DNA of 64,000 nucleotides from Streptomyces sp. HUAS YS2 (GCF_033343995.1 NZ_CP137573.1:6543001-6607000), one strand, 5' to 3'; shown: positions 16,108 to 24,571, numbered from the stretch's first letter. A program made the numbers and translations. The notes: generated by a model not told the origin, from the letters alone.

Positions 16108-16225
16108 CGACCGGCGGGCCACCCGCGGCGGGACGGCGACGAACCAACGGATCTGATGAAGTGCCCCGCGCGTGGGGCGTGTTGCTTGATCCTTGGGGCG
16201 TTCTCTGCGCCATCATCGCCCCGAG

Positions 16226-16378
16226 ATGCTGGATACCTCGCGGGATCACGCCCCCGCCCCCACAGAGGAGCCGCGCGGCTGTCTGTTCGCGCTCTCCCAG
16301 CCACCGCTGATGATCTTCCTCGCAGTGATCGGCTTTCTGCTCCTGATGGCCTCCGTGCACGACCTGTTCCTGCTGTGA
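16226..16378 (+). CDS. short C-tail-anchored membrane protein (50 aa)
   Basis: A 50-aa product with a polar N-terminus (MLDTSRDHAPAPTEEPRG) and one strongly hydrophobic helix (PPLMIFLAVIGFLLLMASV) ending in HDLFLL. An upstream in-frame ATG at 16193 would add 11 residues. No ribosome site is obvious. The family is not recognised; the clean transmembrane helix and polar head support a real gene. Confidence 0.6.
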   Translation: MLDTSRDHAPAPTEEPRGCLFALSQPPLMIFLAVIGFLLLMASVHDLFLL

Positions 16379-16394
16379 ACGGGCCGTGGACCGC

Positions 16395-16952
16395 TCAGCC
16401 GGCCGCTTCCTTACGGCGCGCCCGGTACGCCGCCACATGCAGACGGTTACCGCAGGTCCGGCTGTCGCAGTAGCGGCGCGAACGATTGCGGGACAGGTCC
16501 ACGAAGGCGCGTCCGCAGTCCGGGGCCTCGCAGCGGCGCAGCCGCTCCTGCTCGCCGGCGACGACGATGAACGCGAGCGCCATGCCGCAGTCCGCGGCGA
16601 GGTGATCGGCGACCGACGCGCCGGGCGCGAAGTAGTGCACGTGCCAGTCGTAGCCGTCGTGGTCGGTGAGCTGCGGCGTCGTGCCCGCGGCCGCCACCAG
16701 CTGGTTGATCAGCGCGGCCCCGACCCGGGCGTCGGGCGCGGAGAACACGGCGGCGAACCGGGAGCGCACGGCCTGGACGGCGGCGACGTCGCGGTCGTCG
16801 AGTTCGCCGACGTCGCTGATGTTGTGGGCCCGCACGAACACGTGCAGCGCCGCGAGGTCCCCGAGCTCGTCGCCCCGGTCGCCCTCCGGCGCGGTGTTCA
16901 TCAGATCGACGACGGTGTCGAGGGCGATCCGGGTGTCGTGGGGGATCAGCAC
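16395..16952 (-). CDS. CGNR zinc-finger / ABATE-domain putative transcriptional regulator
   Basis: A 185-aa protein. Residues ~1-130 form the alpha-helical ABATE-like stress-sensing domain (ALDTVVDLMNT near the start). Residues 139-180 hold the zinc finger RRCEAPDCGRAFVDLSRN...RRYCDSRTCGNR with C141, C146, C162 and C167 and the CGNR signature, thought to bind DNA. The GTG start at 16952 is preceded by AGGGAG. It converges on the 50-aa membrane protein. The target genes are unknown. Confidence 0.88.
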   Translation of the reverse strand: MLIPHDTRIALDTVVDLMNTAPEGDRGDELGDLAALHVFVRAHNISDVGELDDRDVAAVQAVRSRFAAVFSAPDARVGAALINQLVAAAGTTPQLTDHDGYDWHVHYFAPGASVADHLAADCGMALAFIVVAGEQERLRRCEAPDCGRAFVDLSRNRSRRYCDSRTCGNRLHVAAYRARRKEAAG

Positions 16953-17139
16953 GTTCCGCTCCCTGGCCAGCTGCGGGCGGGCGCCCGCCGAATTGCGCTG
17001 ACTCTAGCGGCTCCCGTACGCCCGGCCCGGAGCGGGCGGGAACGGGGCCGAAAGCGTTCGGTCCGCGTTCGCCGGGCGGAGGGAAGTGGAGGGTCGGGCT
17101 CCGTGCGGGGTGTCCGTACGCGGATTCCCGGCGAGGACG

Positions 17140-17236
17140 TCGGCGCCCGCACCGCGTCGGATACGCGGTGCGGGCGCCGATCCCTGCCGTATGCGGTTGT
17201 CCGCGCGGCGCCGTCTCCCCGAGTCGGACGGCGCCG
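17140..17236. terminator. two consecutive stem-loops downstream of ssgB
   Basis: TCGGCGCCCGCACCGCGT (17140-17157) pairs perfectly with 17163-17180 around a 5-nt loop; a second stem CGGCGCCGTC/GACGGCGCCG spans 17206-17236. They lie just beyond the ssgB stop in its transcription direction. The remaining part of the 312-bp gap 16953-17264 holds the CGNR gene's upstream region and nothing else I can name. Confidence 0.75.
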
Positions 17237-17264
17237 TGCGGCTCTCGGCCTGGCTGTCAGCCGG

Positions 17265-17678
17265 TCAGCTGTCCGCCAGGATGTGGGAGAGCTCCGTGTC
17301 GAGGTCGAAATGGCGGTGTTCGGTGCCGGGCGGCACCGCGGCGTCGGTCCGCTTCAGGAACGACTCCAGGGCCCGCGCGGGGGCTTCGAGCAGGGCCTCG
17401 CCCTCGGGGGAACTCAAGGCGATGCAGACGACGCCCTGACCGTGACTGCGGGACGGCCAGACTCTGACGTCGCCGGTACCGGTGGGCCGGTGCAGGCCCT
17501 CGGCGAGAAGGTCGCGGGCGAAGACCCATTCGACCGTCTCTTCGGCTCCGGTGTGGAAGGTGGCGTGCACGGCGTAGGGATCGGCCGTGTCATACCGCAG
17601 GCCCGCCGGTACAGGCAGTGAGGACTCGCTCGACACAACGAGGCGCAGGTGCAGCTCGCAGCTGACCGTGGTGTTCAT
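17265..17678 (-). CDS. ssgB: sporulation-specific cell division protein SsgB
   Basis: A 137-aa SsgA-like protein, the length of S. coelicolor SsgB and, as far as I recall it, almost identical in sequence (MNTTVSCELHLRLVVSSESS..., FARDLLAEGLHRPTGTGDV, FDLDTELSHILADS). SsgB marks future septum sites in aerial hyphae and recruits FtsZ there, with SsgA as partner. The ATG at 17678 gives exactly the known N-terminus; a longer frame exists upstream but is non-coding. SigH control of ssgB has been reported in S. coelicolor; I cannot place a clear SigH promoter here. The gene is the best taxonomic marker in the window. Confidence 0.96.
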   Translation of the reverse strand: MNTTVSCELHLRLVVSSESSLPVPAGLRYDTADPYAVHATFHTGAEETVEWVFARDLLAEGLHRPTGTGDVRVWPSRSHGQGVVCIALSSPEGEALLEAPARALESFLKRTDAAVPPGTEHRHFDLDTELSHILADS

Positions 17679-17855
17679 AAGCGCCAGGGCCTTTCGCTCA
17701 GTGTGCGCTCGGGGATTCGCACGTCGGCGAAATCGACATGCCACGTACGGTGCCGTTGTAAACCCCTCTGTCTGTTTTGTGATCGTTCAGGTCGCCCGGA
17801 CGGGGGTGTATGTCGTGCGGGCATGACTCCATTCCGGTGATCGGCGCCGGTCCGG

Positions 17856-17868
17856 TAGGTTGGGTCCA
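17856..17868 (+). promoter_or_regulatory. leaderless -10 of the PGPGW membrane protein
   Basis: TAGGTT at 17856-17861 lies six bases before ATG 17868; no Shine-Dalgarno is visible. It lies in the 189-bp region shared with the divergent ssgB gene. Confidence 0.5.
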
Positions 17869-18356
17869 TGAATGCGGAGAGTGACGAGCGGAGCGAGGCC
17901 GCAGCCGCGGCCGACAAGCCCGCGACGGGGGACGTGACGGAAGCGCGGAGCGCTCCGGAGGCGTCGCAGGAGGAGGGAGCCGAGCGGCCGCTCGGTTCCC
18001 GCGCGCCCGAGTTCATCAAGGCGCGCCGGACCCTCCACATGAGCTGGCAGGTCGGCGTCTTCGTCGTCGGCCTGGCCGTCGTGGTGGCCGGCGTCATCAT
18101 GCTGCCGCTGCCCGGACCGGGCTGGCTGGTGATCTTCGGCGGCATGGCGATCTGGGCGACCGAGTTCGTCTGGGCGCAGCTCGTGCTGCGCTGGACCAAG
18201 CGCAAGGTCACCGAGGCCGCGCAGAAGGCGCTGGACCCGAAGGTGCGGCGGCGGAACATCGTCCTGACCACGATCGGCCTGGTGATCATCGCCGTGCTGC
18301 TCGGGATCTACCTCTGGAAGTTCGGCTTCGTGATGCCGTGGAAGATCGACCAGTGA
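17868..18356 (+). CDS. PGPGW-domain (TIGR02611-type) membrane protein
   Basis: A 162-aa protein. Residues 1-55 are acidic and disordered. A conserved segment follows with two close hydrophobic helices around LPLPGPGWLVIFGGMAIW, which is the PGPGW signature, then a basic stretch and a final helix near residues 138-155 (IVLTTIGLVIIAVLLGIYLW). The function of the family is unknown. It is transcribed divergently from ssgB and followed by tRNA-Val at 18411 without a clear terminator between. Confidence 0.88.
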   Translation: MNAESDERSEAAAAADKPATGDVTEARSAPEASQEEGAERPLGSRAPEFIKARRTLHMSWQVGVFVVGLAVVVAGVIMLPLPGPGWLVIFGGMAIWATEFVWAQLVLRWTKRKVTEAAQKALDPKVRRRNIVLTTIGLVIIAVLLGIYLWKFGFVMPWKIDQ

Positions 18357-18410
18357 CCCGGGGATGGTCAAAGGGGCCCGCTGACATGGGGTAATGTTTG
18401 CGGTGCGCCC

Positions 18411-18482
18411 GGGCGATTAGCTCAGTGGGAGAGCGCTTCGTTCACACCGAAGAGGTCACTGGTTCGAACCCAGTATCGCCCA
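18411..18482 (+). tRNA. tRNA-Val (CAC)
   Basis: A 72-nt cloverleaf with acceptor GGGCGAT/ATCGCCC and anticodon stem CTTCG/CGAAG around CAC in TTCACAC. CCA is encoded at 18483-18485. Confidence 0.97.
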
Positions 18483-18491
18483 CCACCCGGA

Positions 18492-18530
18492 CCGAGGGCC
18501 CGGAGACTGATTCAGTCTCCGGGCCCTCGG
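18492..18530. terminator. perfect 19-bp palindromic terminator
   Basis: CCGAGGGCCCGGAGACTGA (18492-18510) is fully complementary to 18512-18530 with a single central T. It separates tRNA-Val from the convergent large membrane protein and can end both. A partial direct copy (GCAGTCTCCGGGC) follows near 18540. Confidence 0.85.
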
Positions 18531-18580
18531 CGTCTGCGCTGCAGTCTCCGGGCCTCGGCGTTTCCGCCGAGGCCCCCGCG

Positions 18581-21118
18581 TCAGCGCATCCGGCCCAGCT
18601 TCTCCCGCAGTCGGCGGGCGTCCCGCAGCCGCTGCTCGTACGTCGCGCCCACCGCGAGCAGCAGCAGACCGGCAAGGGCCGGCGGCAGCCAGCGCGGCAG
18701 CGCCCCGACGACCTGCACCACGTACGGCGCCAGCTCGTGCAGCGCGTCCAGGGCCAGCACCGCGCCGCCCAGGACCAGCAGCGCCTGGAGCCGGTGCCGG
18801 GCGCCGAGCAGCGTCACCGCGAGCGCGCAGAGGCCGAGCAGCAGCGGACGGCCCCAGTGCGGGTCGGTCCAGGCGGCGAACAGGCTCGGCACCAGGGTCG
18901 CGGAGAGCCCGGGCCCGTACGCCGTCCAGGACGACGCCTCCGGGTCCTTGCGGCGCCGCAGCACGCCGACCGCCAGGGCGGGCAGCGTCACCGGCAGCGT
19001 GTACGCCTCCGGCGTCGTCACGTCCGACGCGGCGAGCCGCACCCACGTCGCCAGGACGAAGAGCACCGCGGCCGTCCAGCCCGCCGCGCGCCGGCCCTCC
19101 GGGAGCACCGCGGCAGCCGCGGCGAGCACGCCGCAGACGGCGAGCACCATGGAGAGGACGGGCGGCCGGTCGGCGGCCAGGCCGATGGCGAGCAGCCCGA
19201 CGGCCGCGCCGGACAGTTCGACCGGCAGCACGAGCGGGTGGCGGCGCAGCCGCGCGCCGAGGCCGACCGTGGCCGTCGGCACGACCAGCAGCCACACGGC
19301 CGTGCGGTGGTCCGGCAGCTCCGCGGCACGGGCCCCGGCGAGTACGAGCCCGGCGCCGGCCGCGACGGCCAGACAGGCGGCCACGGTGCGGACCGCGCGG
19401 ACCCCGAACGCCGCTGCCGCGACGAACAGCCCGAGCAGCACACCGAGCACGGTGAAGGTCCCGGCACGGGTGTCGAGCCCGGCCGCAAGCGCCCCGGCCG
19501 CCGAGGCAAGGCCGGCCCCGAACGCACTCCACGCCACCGCCGTCGCCGGCGCCACCGAGGCCGCGGCCCGTACCGGCTTGGGGGCGCCCGTCCCGCCCCA
19601 GCCGGGCCAGGTGGGCGGCCCGAAGGCACCGGCGGCCGGCGCCTCGGATTCGGCGGCACCTGTGGACGAAGCCTCCGAGGCCTCCGAGGCCGCTTCGGTC
19701 GCGGGCGCGGCCTCGGGCTCCGGCGTACGGACTCCGCGGAGCAGGTGCTCCGGGAGGCAGGCGACCGCCACCGCGGCCACGGCCGTGAGCAGCAGCAGGG
19801 TCAGCCGGGCCGGGTGCGGGAGGTCCAGGGACACCGGCAGGGAGAGCACGGTCGCCCAGGTCAGGAGCAGCGCCAGGCAGCGGGACCAGACGCGGCGCAG
19901 CGGTACGAGAGCGGCCACGGCCGTCAGGAGCACCAGGGGCGCGGTCGCCGGGTAGTCGGAGAACTTCGGGGACGACGGGCCCGACCAGACCGGGGTCGTC
20001 CGGACCACCGAGTCCAGCAGCACCGCCGCCACCGGAGGCAGCGCCCACAGCACACCGACGCCGAGCACCCCCGCGCCCGCGCCCACCGCGCCCTGCTTCA
20101 CCGGCTTGGGCAGCGTGGTGCGCAGCACCGCCGCGAGGGCCACCGCGCAGGCCACGTACCCCGGCACCATCCAGTCGTCACCCGGCAGTACCGACCGCAG
20201 CACGCCGCCCACCGCGGCCACCGCCGCGAGCGCGGCCACCACGGCGCCGAACACCGTCACCGCCGGCGTGCGCCACCCCACGAACAGCGCCAGCGCGCCG
20301 CCCGCGAGGAGCAGGCCCGCGCCCGGCACCGCGTCCGTCAGGGAGAACCAGCCGCCGGTCAGCAGCGCCCAGCCGCCCGTCACGCACAGGCCCACCGCCG
20401 CCGTCATCCGCACCGACGGCCGCTTCACCCACAGCACCAGGGCCGCGTCCGCGGCGGCCGTCACCAGCGCCGCCCAGCCCAGCGGGTACGCGCCCGCGTC
20501 CGCCGCCACCGCGGCCAGCGGCAGCGACAGCTGGGCGGTCACCACGGCGACCGGCAGCGGGATCCGCAGCCGGCCGCCCAGCGCCAGGCCGTACGCCGTC
20601 CAGGTCCCGGCCAGCACCGCCGAGGCCGCCGCCGTGTACGCCACGCCGTCGGTGTCCGAGAGGGCCACCGCATGCAGCGCGTACGCGTCGAGGATCGTCA
20701 GGACGAGCCCGAGCGCGCCGACCGACTCCGCCGTCGAGACCAGGCCGCGGCGCAGCAGTGCCACCGGCGCGGCCAGCGTCGCGGACGTCACCACGCCGAG
20801 CACGGCCGCCCGGCCGCCGATGCCCATCGAGCCCCAGCTGACCAGGGTGAAGGCGATCGCGGCGATCGTGAGCAGGACACCGCCGAGGGTGAGCAGCACG
20901 TTCTGCGCGCTCGGCGGGGTCGAGTCGGGGGCGGGGCGCGGCGGCACCGTCCAGCCGGCCGCAGCGGCGGCCGGCGCCGGCACGGGGGCCGCGGGCGCCC
21001 GCAGCACCTGGAGCAGCCAGGCGCGCCGCGCCAGCAAGTGGGACCGGCGGGCGTCGAGTTGGGCCAGCTCGCGGTCGACGAGCACCAGCTCGTCGGCGGG
21101 CGGCAGAACATTCTCCAT
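18581..21118 (-). CDS. very large polytopic membrane protein, unknown function
   Basis: An 845-aa protein. The first ~35 residues (DELVLVDRELAQLDARRSHLL) are a charged, coiled-coil-like head. Residues ~85-815 are a nearly unbroken series of hydrophobic segments, on the order of two dozen spans, with short Arg-rich loops and one polar Glu/Ala loop around 465-500. The C-terminus is basic (YEQRLRDARRLREKLGRMR). No transporter motif, catalytic residue or known domain is visible. The start at ATG 21118 lacks a good ribosome site. It resembles multi-span proteins of unknown role seen repeatedly in Streptomyces. It is flanked by terminators and so is probably monocistronic. Confidence 0.8.
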   Translation of the reverse strand: MENVLPPADELVLVDRELAQLDARRSHLLARRAWLLQVLRAPAAPVPAPAAAAAGWTVPPRPAPDSTPPSAQNVLLTLGGVLLTIAAIAFTLVSWGSMGIGGRAAVLGVVTSATLAAPVALLRRGLVSTAESVGALGLVLTILDAYALHAVALSDTDGVAYTAAASAVLAGTWTAYGLALGGRLRIPLPVAVVTAQLSLPLAAVAADAGAYPLGWAALVTAAADAALVLWVKRPSVRMTAAVGLCVTGGWALLTGGWFSLTDAVPGAGLLLAGGALALFVGWRTPAVTVFGAVVAALAAVAAVGGVLRSVLPGDDWMVPGYVACAVALAAVLRTTLPKPVKQGAVGAGAGVLGVGVLWALPPVAAVLLDSVVRTTPVWSGPSSPKFSDYPATAPLVLLTAVAALVPLRRVWSRCLALLLTWATVLSLPVSLDLPHPARLTLLLLTAVAAVAVACLPEHLLRGVRTPEPEAAPATEAASEASEASSTGAAESEAPAAGAFGPPTWPGWGGTGAPKPVRAAASVAPATAVAWSAFGAGLASAAGALAAGLDTRAGTFTVLGVLLGLFVAAAAFGVRAVRTVAACLAVAAGAGLVLAGARAAELPDHRTAVWLLVVPTATVGLGARLRRHPLVLPVELSGAAVGLLAIGLAADRPPVLSMVLAVCGVLAAAAAVLPEGRRAAGWTAAVLFVLATWVRLAASDVTTPEAYTLPVTLPALAVGVLRRRKDPEASSWTAYGPGLSATLVPSLFAAWTDPHWGRPLLLGLCALAVTLLGARHRLQALLVLGGAVLALDALHELAPYVVQVVGALPRWLPPALAGLLLLAVGATYEQRLRDARRLREKLGRMR

Positions 21119-21201
21119 GGGCGGAGTGTGGCTCGGGACACCCGCGGTGGGGATGCGTCGGGGTACTCATCTTCCGCCCTGAGTACGTCCACACTGGGTA
21201 C

Positions 21202-21648
21202 ATGGACTGGTGCCGTTATCGCTTCCGCAGCGTCTGGCGACTGGCCGCGCCGCCGGACCGGGTCTACGCCGTGCTCGAACGCGCGGAGGACTACCCGCGT
21301 TGGTGGCCGCAGGTCCGCGAGGTCACCCCGGTCGACGAGGCCACCGGCACCGCCCGGTTCCGCTCCGTCCTCCCGTACGACCTGGTCGTGACGGTCGTCG
21401 CCCTGCGCCACGACCCCGGGGCGGGGGTCCTGGAGGTCGGGCTGAGCGGCGACCTCGACGGCTGGGCGCGCTGGACACTGACCGGGGAGGGGACCTCGAC
21501 GCGGGCGGTGTACGAGCAGGAGGTCGAGGTCCGCGCCCGGCTCATGCGGGCGTTCTCGGTGCCGGGCAGGCCCGTGTTCCGCGCCAACCACGCCCTGATG
21601 ATGCGCGGCGGACGACGCGGACTGGCGGCCCACCTGCAAGCGGTTTGA
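21202..21648 (+). CDS. SRPBCC (polyketide cyclase/START-like) family protein
   Basis: A 148-aa protein with the helix-grip fold pattern: an opening strand (YRFRSVWRLAAPPDRVYAVL), the helix motif AEDYPRWWPQVREV, six further strands and a long C-terminal helix (MRAFSVPGRPVFRANHALMMRG). These proteins form a hydrophobic pocket for lipid or polyketide ligands. The ligand is unknown, and there is no biosynthetic cluster nearby. The ATG at 21202 follows a spacer with no ribosome site and may be leaderless. It is divergent from the large membrane protein, 83 bp apart. Confidence 0.85.
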   Translation: MDWCRYRFRSVWRLAAPPDRVYAVLERAEDYPRWWPQVREVTPVDEATGTARFRSVLPYDLVVTVVALRHDPGAGVLEVGLSGDLDGWARWTLTGEGTSTRAVYEQEVEVRARLMRAFSVPGRPVFRANHALMMRGGRRGLAAHLQAV

Positions 21649-21687
21649 ATCGAAGGCCGCAGGGCCTGTATGGTTCAACCCGTTCCC

Positions 21688-21759
21688 GGGCGATTAGCTC
21701 AGCGGGAGAGCACTTCGTTCACACCGAAGGGGTCACTGGTTCGATCCCAGTATCGCCCA
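21688..21759 (+). tRNA. tRNA-Val (CAC), second copy
   Basis: A 72-nt cloverleaf with the same acceptor and anticodon CAC as the gene at 18411. It differs in the D loop, the base before the anticodon stem, the variable region and the T loop. The bases after the discriminator read CCG, so the CCA end is not encoded. Confidence 0.97.
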
Positions 21760-21765
21760 CCGGGA

Positions 21766-21796
21766 AAGGCCGGTCCGTCTCAGACGGACCGGCCTT
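21766..21796. terminator. perfect stem-loop after tRNA-Val
   Basis: AAGGCCGGTCCGTCT (21766-21780) pairs with 21782-21796 around one central base, followed by CTTC. It lies between the tRNA and the convergent exonuclease gene and can terminate both. Confidence 0.8.
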
Positions 21797-21822
21797 CTTC
21801 GTTCCCGCGCCCGCCCTGTCGC

Positions 21823-22548
21823 TCACGCCGCCGCCGGGATCTCCGGACGAAGCGGCCACGCCGGATCCACCAGCTCCGGCGTCCCGTTCCGGGTGAACCA
21901 GGCCTGCAGCCCGCGCGCCTGCGCCGCGTGCCACACCGCCTGACGGGCGTGCAGCTCCGCCGGCGTCAGCCGCTCCAGCCGGGACGAGAACCGCCGCGCC
22001 ACCGCCCGTACGACATCCAGCGCGGCGACCGCGTCCGCCGCCGCGTCGTGCGCGCCGGTCAGCTCCACCTCGTACTGCGCGCACAGATCCGTCAGTGTGC
22101 GGCGGCCCTTGCGGTAGCGGTCCAGATGCTTGTCGAGCACCCGCGGATCGAGCACGCACAGCGGCACGTTCTCCATGTAGCGGGCCAGTGACGAGGCCCG
22201 GTGCCGGCGCAGTTCCCGGTCCAGGATCGTCAGATCGAACGGCGCGTTCATCACCACCAGCGGGCGGCCCGCCGCCGACTGCTCGGCCAGCGCCCGCGCC
22301 ACCTCCTCCATCACCGGGGCCGGCCAGCGCCCGTGGTGCTGGAGGTGATCGTCCGTCAGGCCGTGCACCTCGGTGGCGGCCCGGGGGACCGGGATCCCCG
22401 GATTGACGAGCCATCGGGTGATCCGAGGCCGGCCGCCCGCCGTGTCCTGGACGACGAGCGCGGCGGACACGATCCGGTCCTGCTCGACGTCAACTCCTGT
22501 GGTTTCCGTGTCGAATGCGGCCAGGGGGCCCTCGTACCAGTGCGTCAT
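21823..22548 (-). CDS. DEDDh 3'-5' exonuclease (DnaQ/epsilon-like)
   Basis: A 241-aa exonuclease. Exo I AFDTETTG supplies D13 and E15, Exo II lies around VVMNAPFDLTILDREL, and Exo III is TGAHDAAADAVAALDV with the catalytic His and Asp of the DEDDh class. It should remove nucleotides from 3' ends, in proofreading, repair or RNA turnover. The C-terminal ~45 residues (LHARQAVWHAAQARGLQAW) form an extra domain common in actinobacterial members. GAGGAG precedes ATG 22548. It is divergent from the DUF4365 operon. Confidence 0.9.
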   Translation of the reverse strand: MTHWYEGPLAAFDTETTGVDVEQDRIVSAALVVQDTAGGRPRITRWLVNPGIPVPRAATEVHGLTDDHLQHHGRWPAPVMEEVARALAEQSAAGRPLVVMNAPFDLTILDRELRRHRASSLARYMENVPLCVLDPRVLDKHLDRYRKGRRTLTDLCAQYEVELTGAHDAAADAVAALDVVRAVARRFSSRLERLTPAELHARQAVWHAAQARGLQAWFTRNGTPELVDPAWPLRPEIPAAA

Positions 22549-22682
22549 CCCCGAACTCCTCGCACCTCAGCGGCAGATGGCGGCAGATGGGCTTGTCCCG
22601 CTGCCCGAACCGGTGATACCCGGGCCGTTTGCGCCGTACGCCGGGCGGTGACAACACAGATGACGGGGAAGGGATTTCAGTC

Positions 22683-23282
22683 ATGGCGCTCCCGCAGCCC
22701 GAGCCCGGGGGACCGTCCCGCACCGCAGGCACCGGCGGAGGGCTGCTGCCGCCGCAGCGGGACGCACCGCTGCGGGGCTCGCTCGCCACCACCGCCTGCA
22801 TGGAGACCCTCCAGGTGGGCTATCTGCACGCGGTCGCGGCAGCGGCGGGATGTTCGCTGTCGCAGCCGTTTCCGGACAACGGCATCGACTGGCACGTGAG
22901 CCACGGCGCTCCCGGCCATGTCGTCGACGACGAAGTGACCATCAAGGTGCAGCTCAAGTGCACCTACCAGATCGCACCGCACCCCCCGGGACCCGCGTTC
23001 TCGTTCACGCTCGACAACGAGCACCTCGTGAAGCTGGCGCGGACCCCGGTCTCGGTGCACAAGATCCTGGTCGTGATGCTCGTGCCCCGCGCCCAGGAGG
23101 ACTGGCTGCGGGCCGGACACGACCGGCTCGACCTGAGGCACTGCTGCTACTGGATCAATCTGGCGGGTCACCCGGTCACCGGGCGGCGCCGGACCACCGT
23201 GCGGATACCCACCGCGCGGATCTTCGACGACCGGGCGCTCTGCGAGATCATGACCCGGGTCGGGGCGGGAGGGAGACCCTGA
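22683..23282 (+). CDS. DUF4365-type protein with PD-(D/E)XK nuclease-like core
   Basis: A 199-aa protein. A Gly/Pro-rich N-terminus (1-35) precedes a conserved helix SLATTACMETLQVGYLHAVA. The core then reads FPDNGIDWHV ... EVTIKVQLKC, where the Asp and the Q-x-K are spaced like the active site of the PD-(D/E)XK superfamily with Gln in place of Glu. Later strands (KILVVMLVP, CYWINLAG) match the DUF4365 pattern as I remember it. DUF4365 domains are commonly linked to nucleic-acid cleavage or defence genes, but no activity is proven. GAAGGGA lies before ATG 22683. Its stop overlaps the start of the next gene (TGATG), so the two are translationally coupled. Confidence 0.7.
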   Translation: MALPQPEPGGPSRTAGTGGGLLPPQRDAPLRGSLATTACMETLQVGYLHAVAAAAGCSLSQPFPDNGIDWHVSHGAPGHVVDDEVTIKVQLKCTYQIAPHPPGPAFSFTLDNEHLVKLARTPVSVHKILVVMLVPRAQEDWLRAGHDRLDLRHCCYWINLAGHPVTGRRRTTVRIPTARIFDDRALCEIMTRVGAGGRP

Positions 23283-24508
23283 TGCACTGGCCGATCGACG
23301 AACCCGAGGGTGGATCCGTCCCGCTCCGGCCCCACCCCCAGACGCCGGTCGGCGAGCCGGGCGTCCCGGACCCGGCCCGGGTGGACCCGCTGGTCCTGGG
23401 CGCGCTCCTGGACCGGCACGGCTGGCGGCGGCGCGGCGGCGCGGCCGGCCGCTACGCCCGCTGGACCCCACCAGGGCCCGGCGCGCACGGCACCAGCCTG
23501 CTGGTGCCCGAGAGCCGGGCGTTCCCCGACTGCGAGGACCTGCTGGGCGAGGCGCTCACCGCGCTCGCCCGCAGCGGCACACCGGCCGCGCGCGAGGTCC
23601 TGGTGGGCCTGAGCGTGCCCAGCGACGAGATCCGCTGGTCGCGCGACGTGCCCCAGGGTCCGGCCGGCACGCTGACCTGGAACGCGCAGGAACAGCTCCG
23701 CTCGGCGGCCCGGCAGCTGCTGCTGGCCGGCGCGCTGGCGGTGCGCGGGCGGGCCGGCTACTACGGCGGCCGGCACCGCCGGCAGGCACAGGCCTCGCTG
23801 GAGGGCGTGGTCGTCGGCGCGGCGCCGGGCGGGCGGGGGCTGACCGCGTTCGTGCCGGTGGACGCGGGCCGCCCCATCGCCGTACGGCTCTACCACGCCT
23901 TGTACGCGACCCGGGAGGCCGTGGACTACCAGCGGGCCACCGGCGGCATGGAGGCGTTCGACGCGGCGGTGCGGACCGGCGTGAGCCGCGAGCTGACCGA
24001 GGCGATCGTGGCCCTGGTGCGCGGCTCGGAGGGGGCCGGGATCGCGCTGGAGTGGGCGCCGGCGGCCGGGGTGCCGGAGGGCTGCGCGGCGCGGCCGGAA
24101 CCGGTCGAGTTCTCGCCGGGCGACCTGCCCGCGCTGCGCGAGGCCGGCGCGCGGTACCTGACGGACGAGCCGTCGATGCCGGTACGGATCACCGGCGCGG
24201 TGGTCCGGATGCGCCGCTCCGGGCCGCGCGGCGAGGGCACGGTGCGGCTGCGGGTGCTTGCCGGGGCGGAGGTGCCGCACGTCCGTGTGGCCCTGGACGA
24301 GGAGTCGTACCGCACGGCCGTGCACGCCCACCTGGTCGGACTGCCGATCCGGGTCGTCGGCCGGCTGGAGCGCCGCGGCGGTTTCCGCCGCCTCAACGAC
24401 GCCTCGGGCGTGGTCCCGGTCCAGGTGGACGAGGCGGAACGGGACCGGCTGATGAAGTCCCTGCACGAGAACCTCGACTTCTTCGAGGAGGCCTGCGGGG
24501 GCGACTGA
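23282..24508 (+). CDS. unknown 408-aa protein coupled to the DUF4365 gene
   Basis: I do not recognise this family. Residues 30-120 form an alpha/beta region (LVLGALLDRHGWRRRGG, LLVPESRAFPDCEDLLGEAL). Residues ~125-270 are mixed, with RHRRQAQASLEGVVVGA followed by an alpha-helical run with REAVDYQRATGGMEAF. The C-terminal ~110 residues (MPVRITGAVVRMRRSG, VRVALDEESYRTAVHAH, LPIRVVGRLERRG) alternate like an OB-fold beta-barrel, then end in an acidic helix (ENLDFFEEACGGD). ATG 23282 overlaps the upstream stop by one base. The coupling suggests a 1:1 complex with the DUF4365 protein, perhaps as its nucleic-acid-binding or inhibitory partner; that is inference only. Confidence 0.75.
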   Translation: MHWPIDEPEGGSVPLRPHPQTPVGEPGVPDPARVDPLVLGALLDRHGWRRRGGAAGRYARWTPPGPGAHGTSLLVPESRAFPDCEDLLGEALTALARSGTPAAREVLVGLSVPSDEIRWSRDVPQGPAGTLTWNAQEQLRSAARQLLLAGALAVRGRAGYYGGRHRRQAQASLEGVVVGAAPGGRGLTAFVPVDAGRPIAVRLYHALYATREAVDYQRATGGMEAFDAAVRTGVSRELTEAIVALVRGSEGAGIALEWAPAAGVPEGCAARPEPVEFSPGDLPALREAGARYLTDEPSMPVRITGAVVRMRRSGPRGEGTVRLRVLAGAEVPHVRVALDEESYRTAVHAHLVGLPIRVVGRLERRGGFRRLNDASGVVPVQVDEAERDRLMKSLHENLDFFEEACGGD

Positions 24509-24571
24509 CGAGGGGAGCGGGCCGGGCGACTCCCCGCGGAAACCGTTTCGCGGGGGAGGTCCCGAGGTCGG

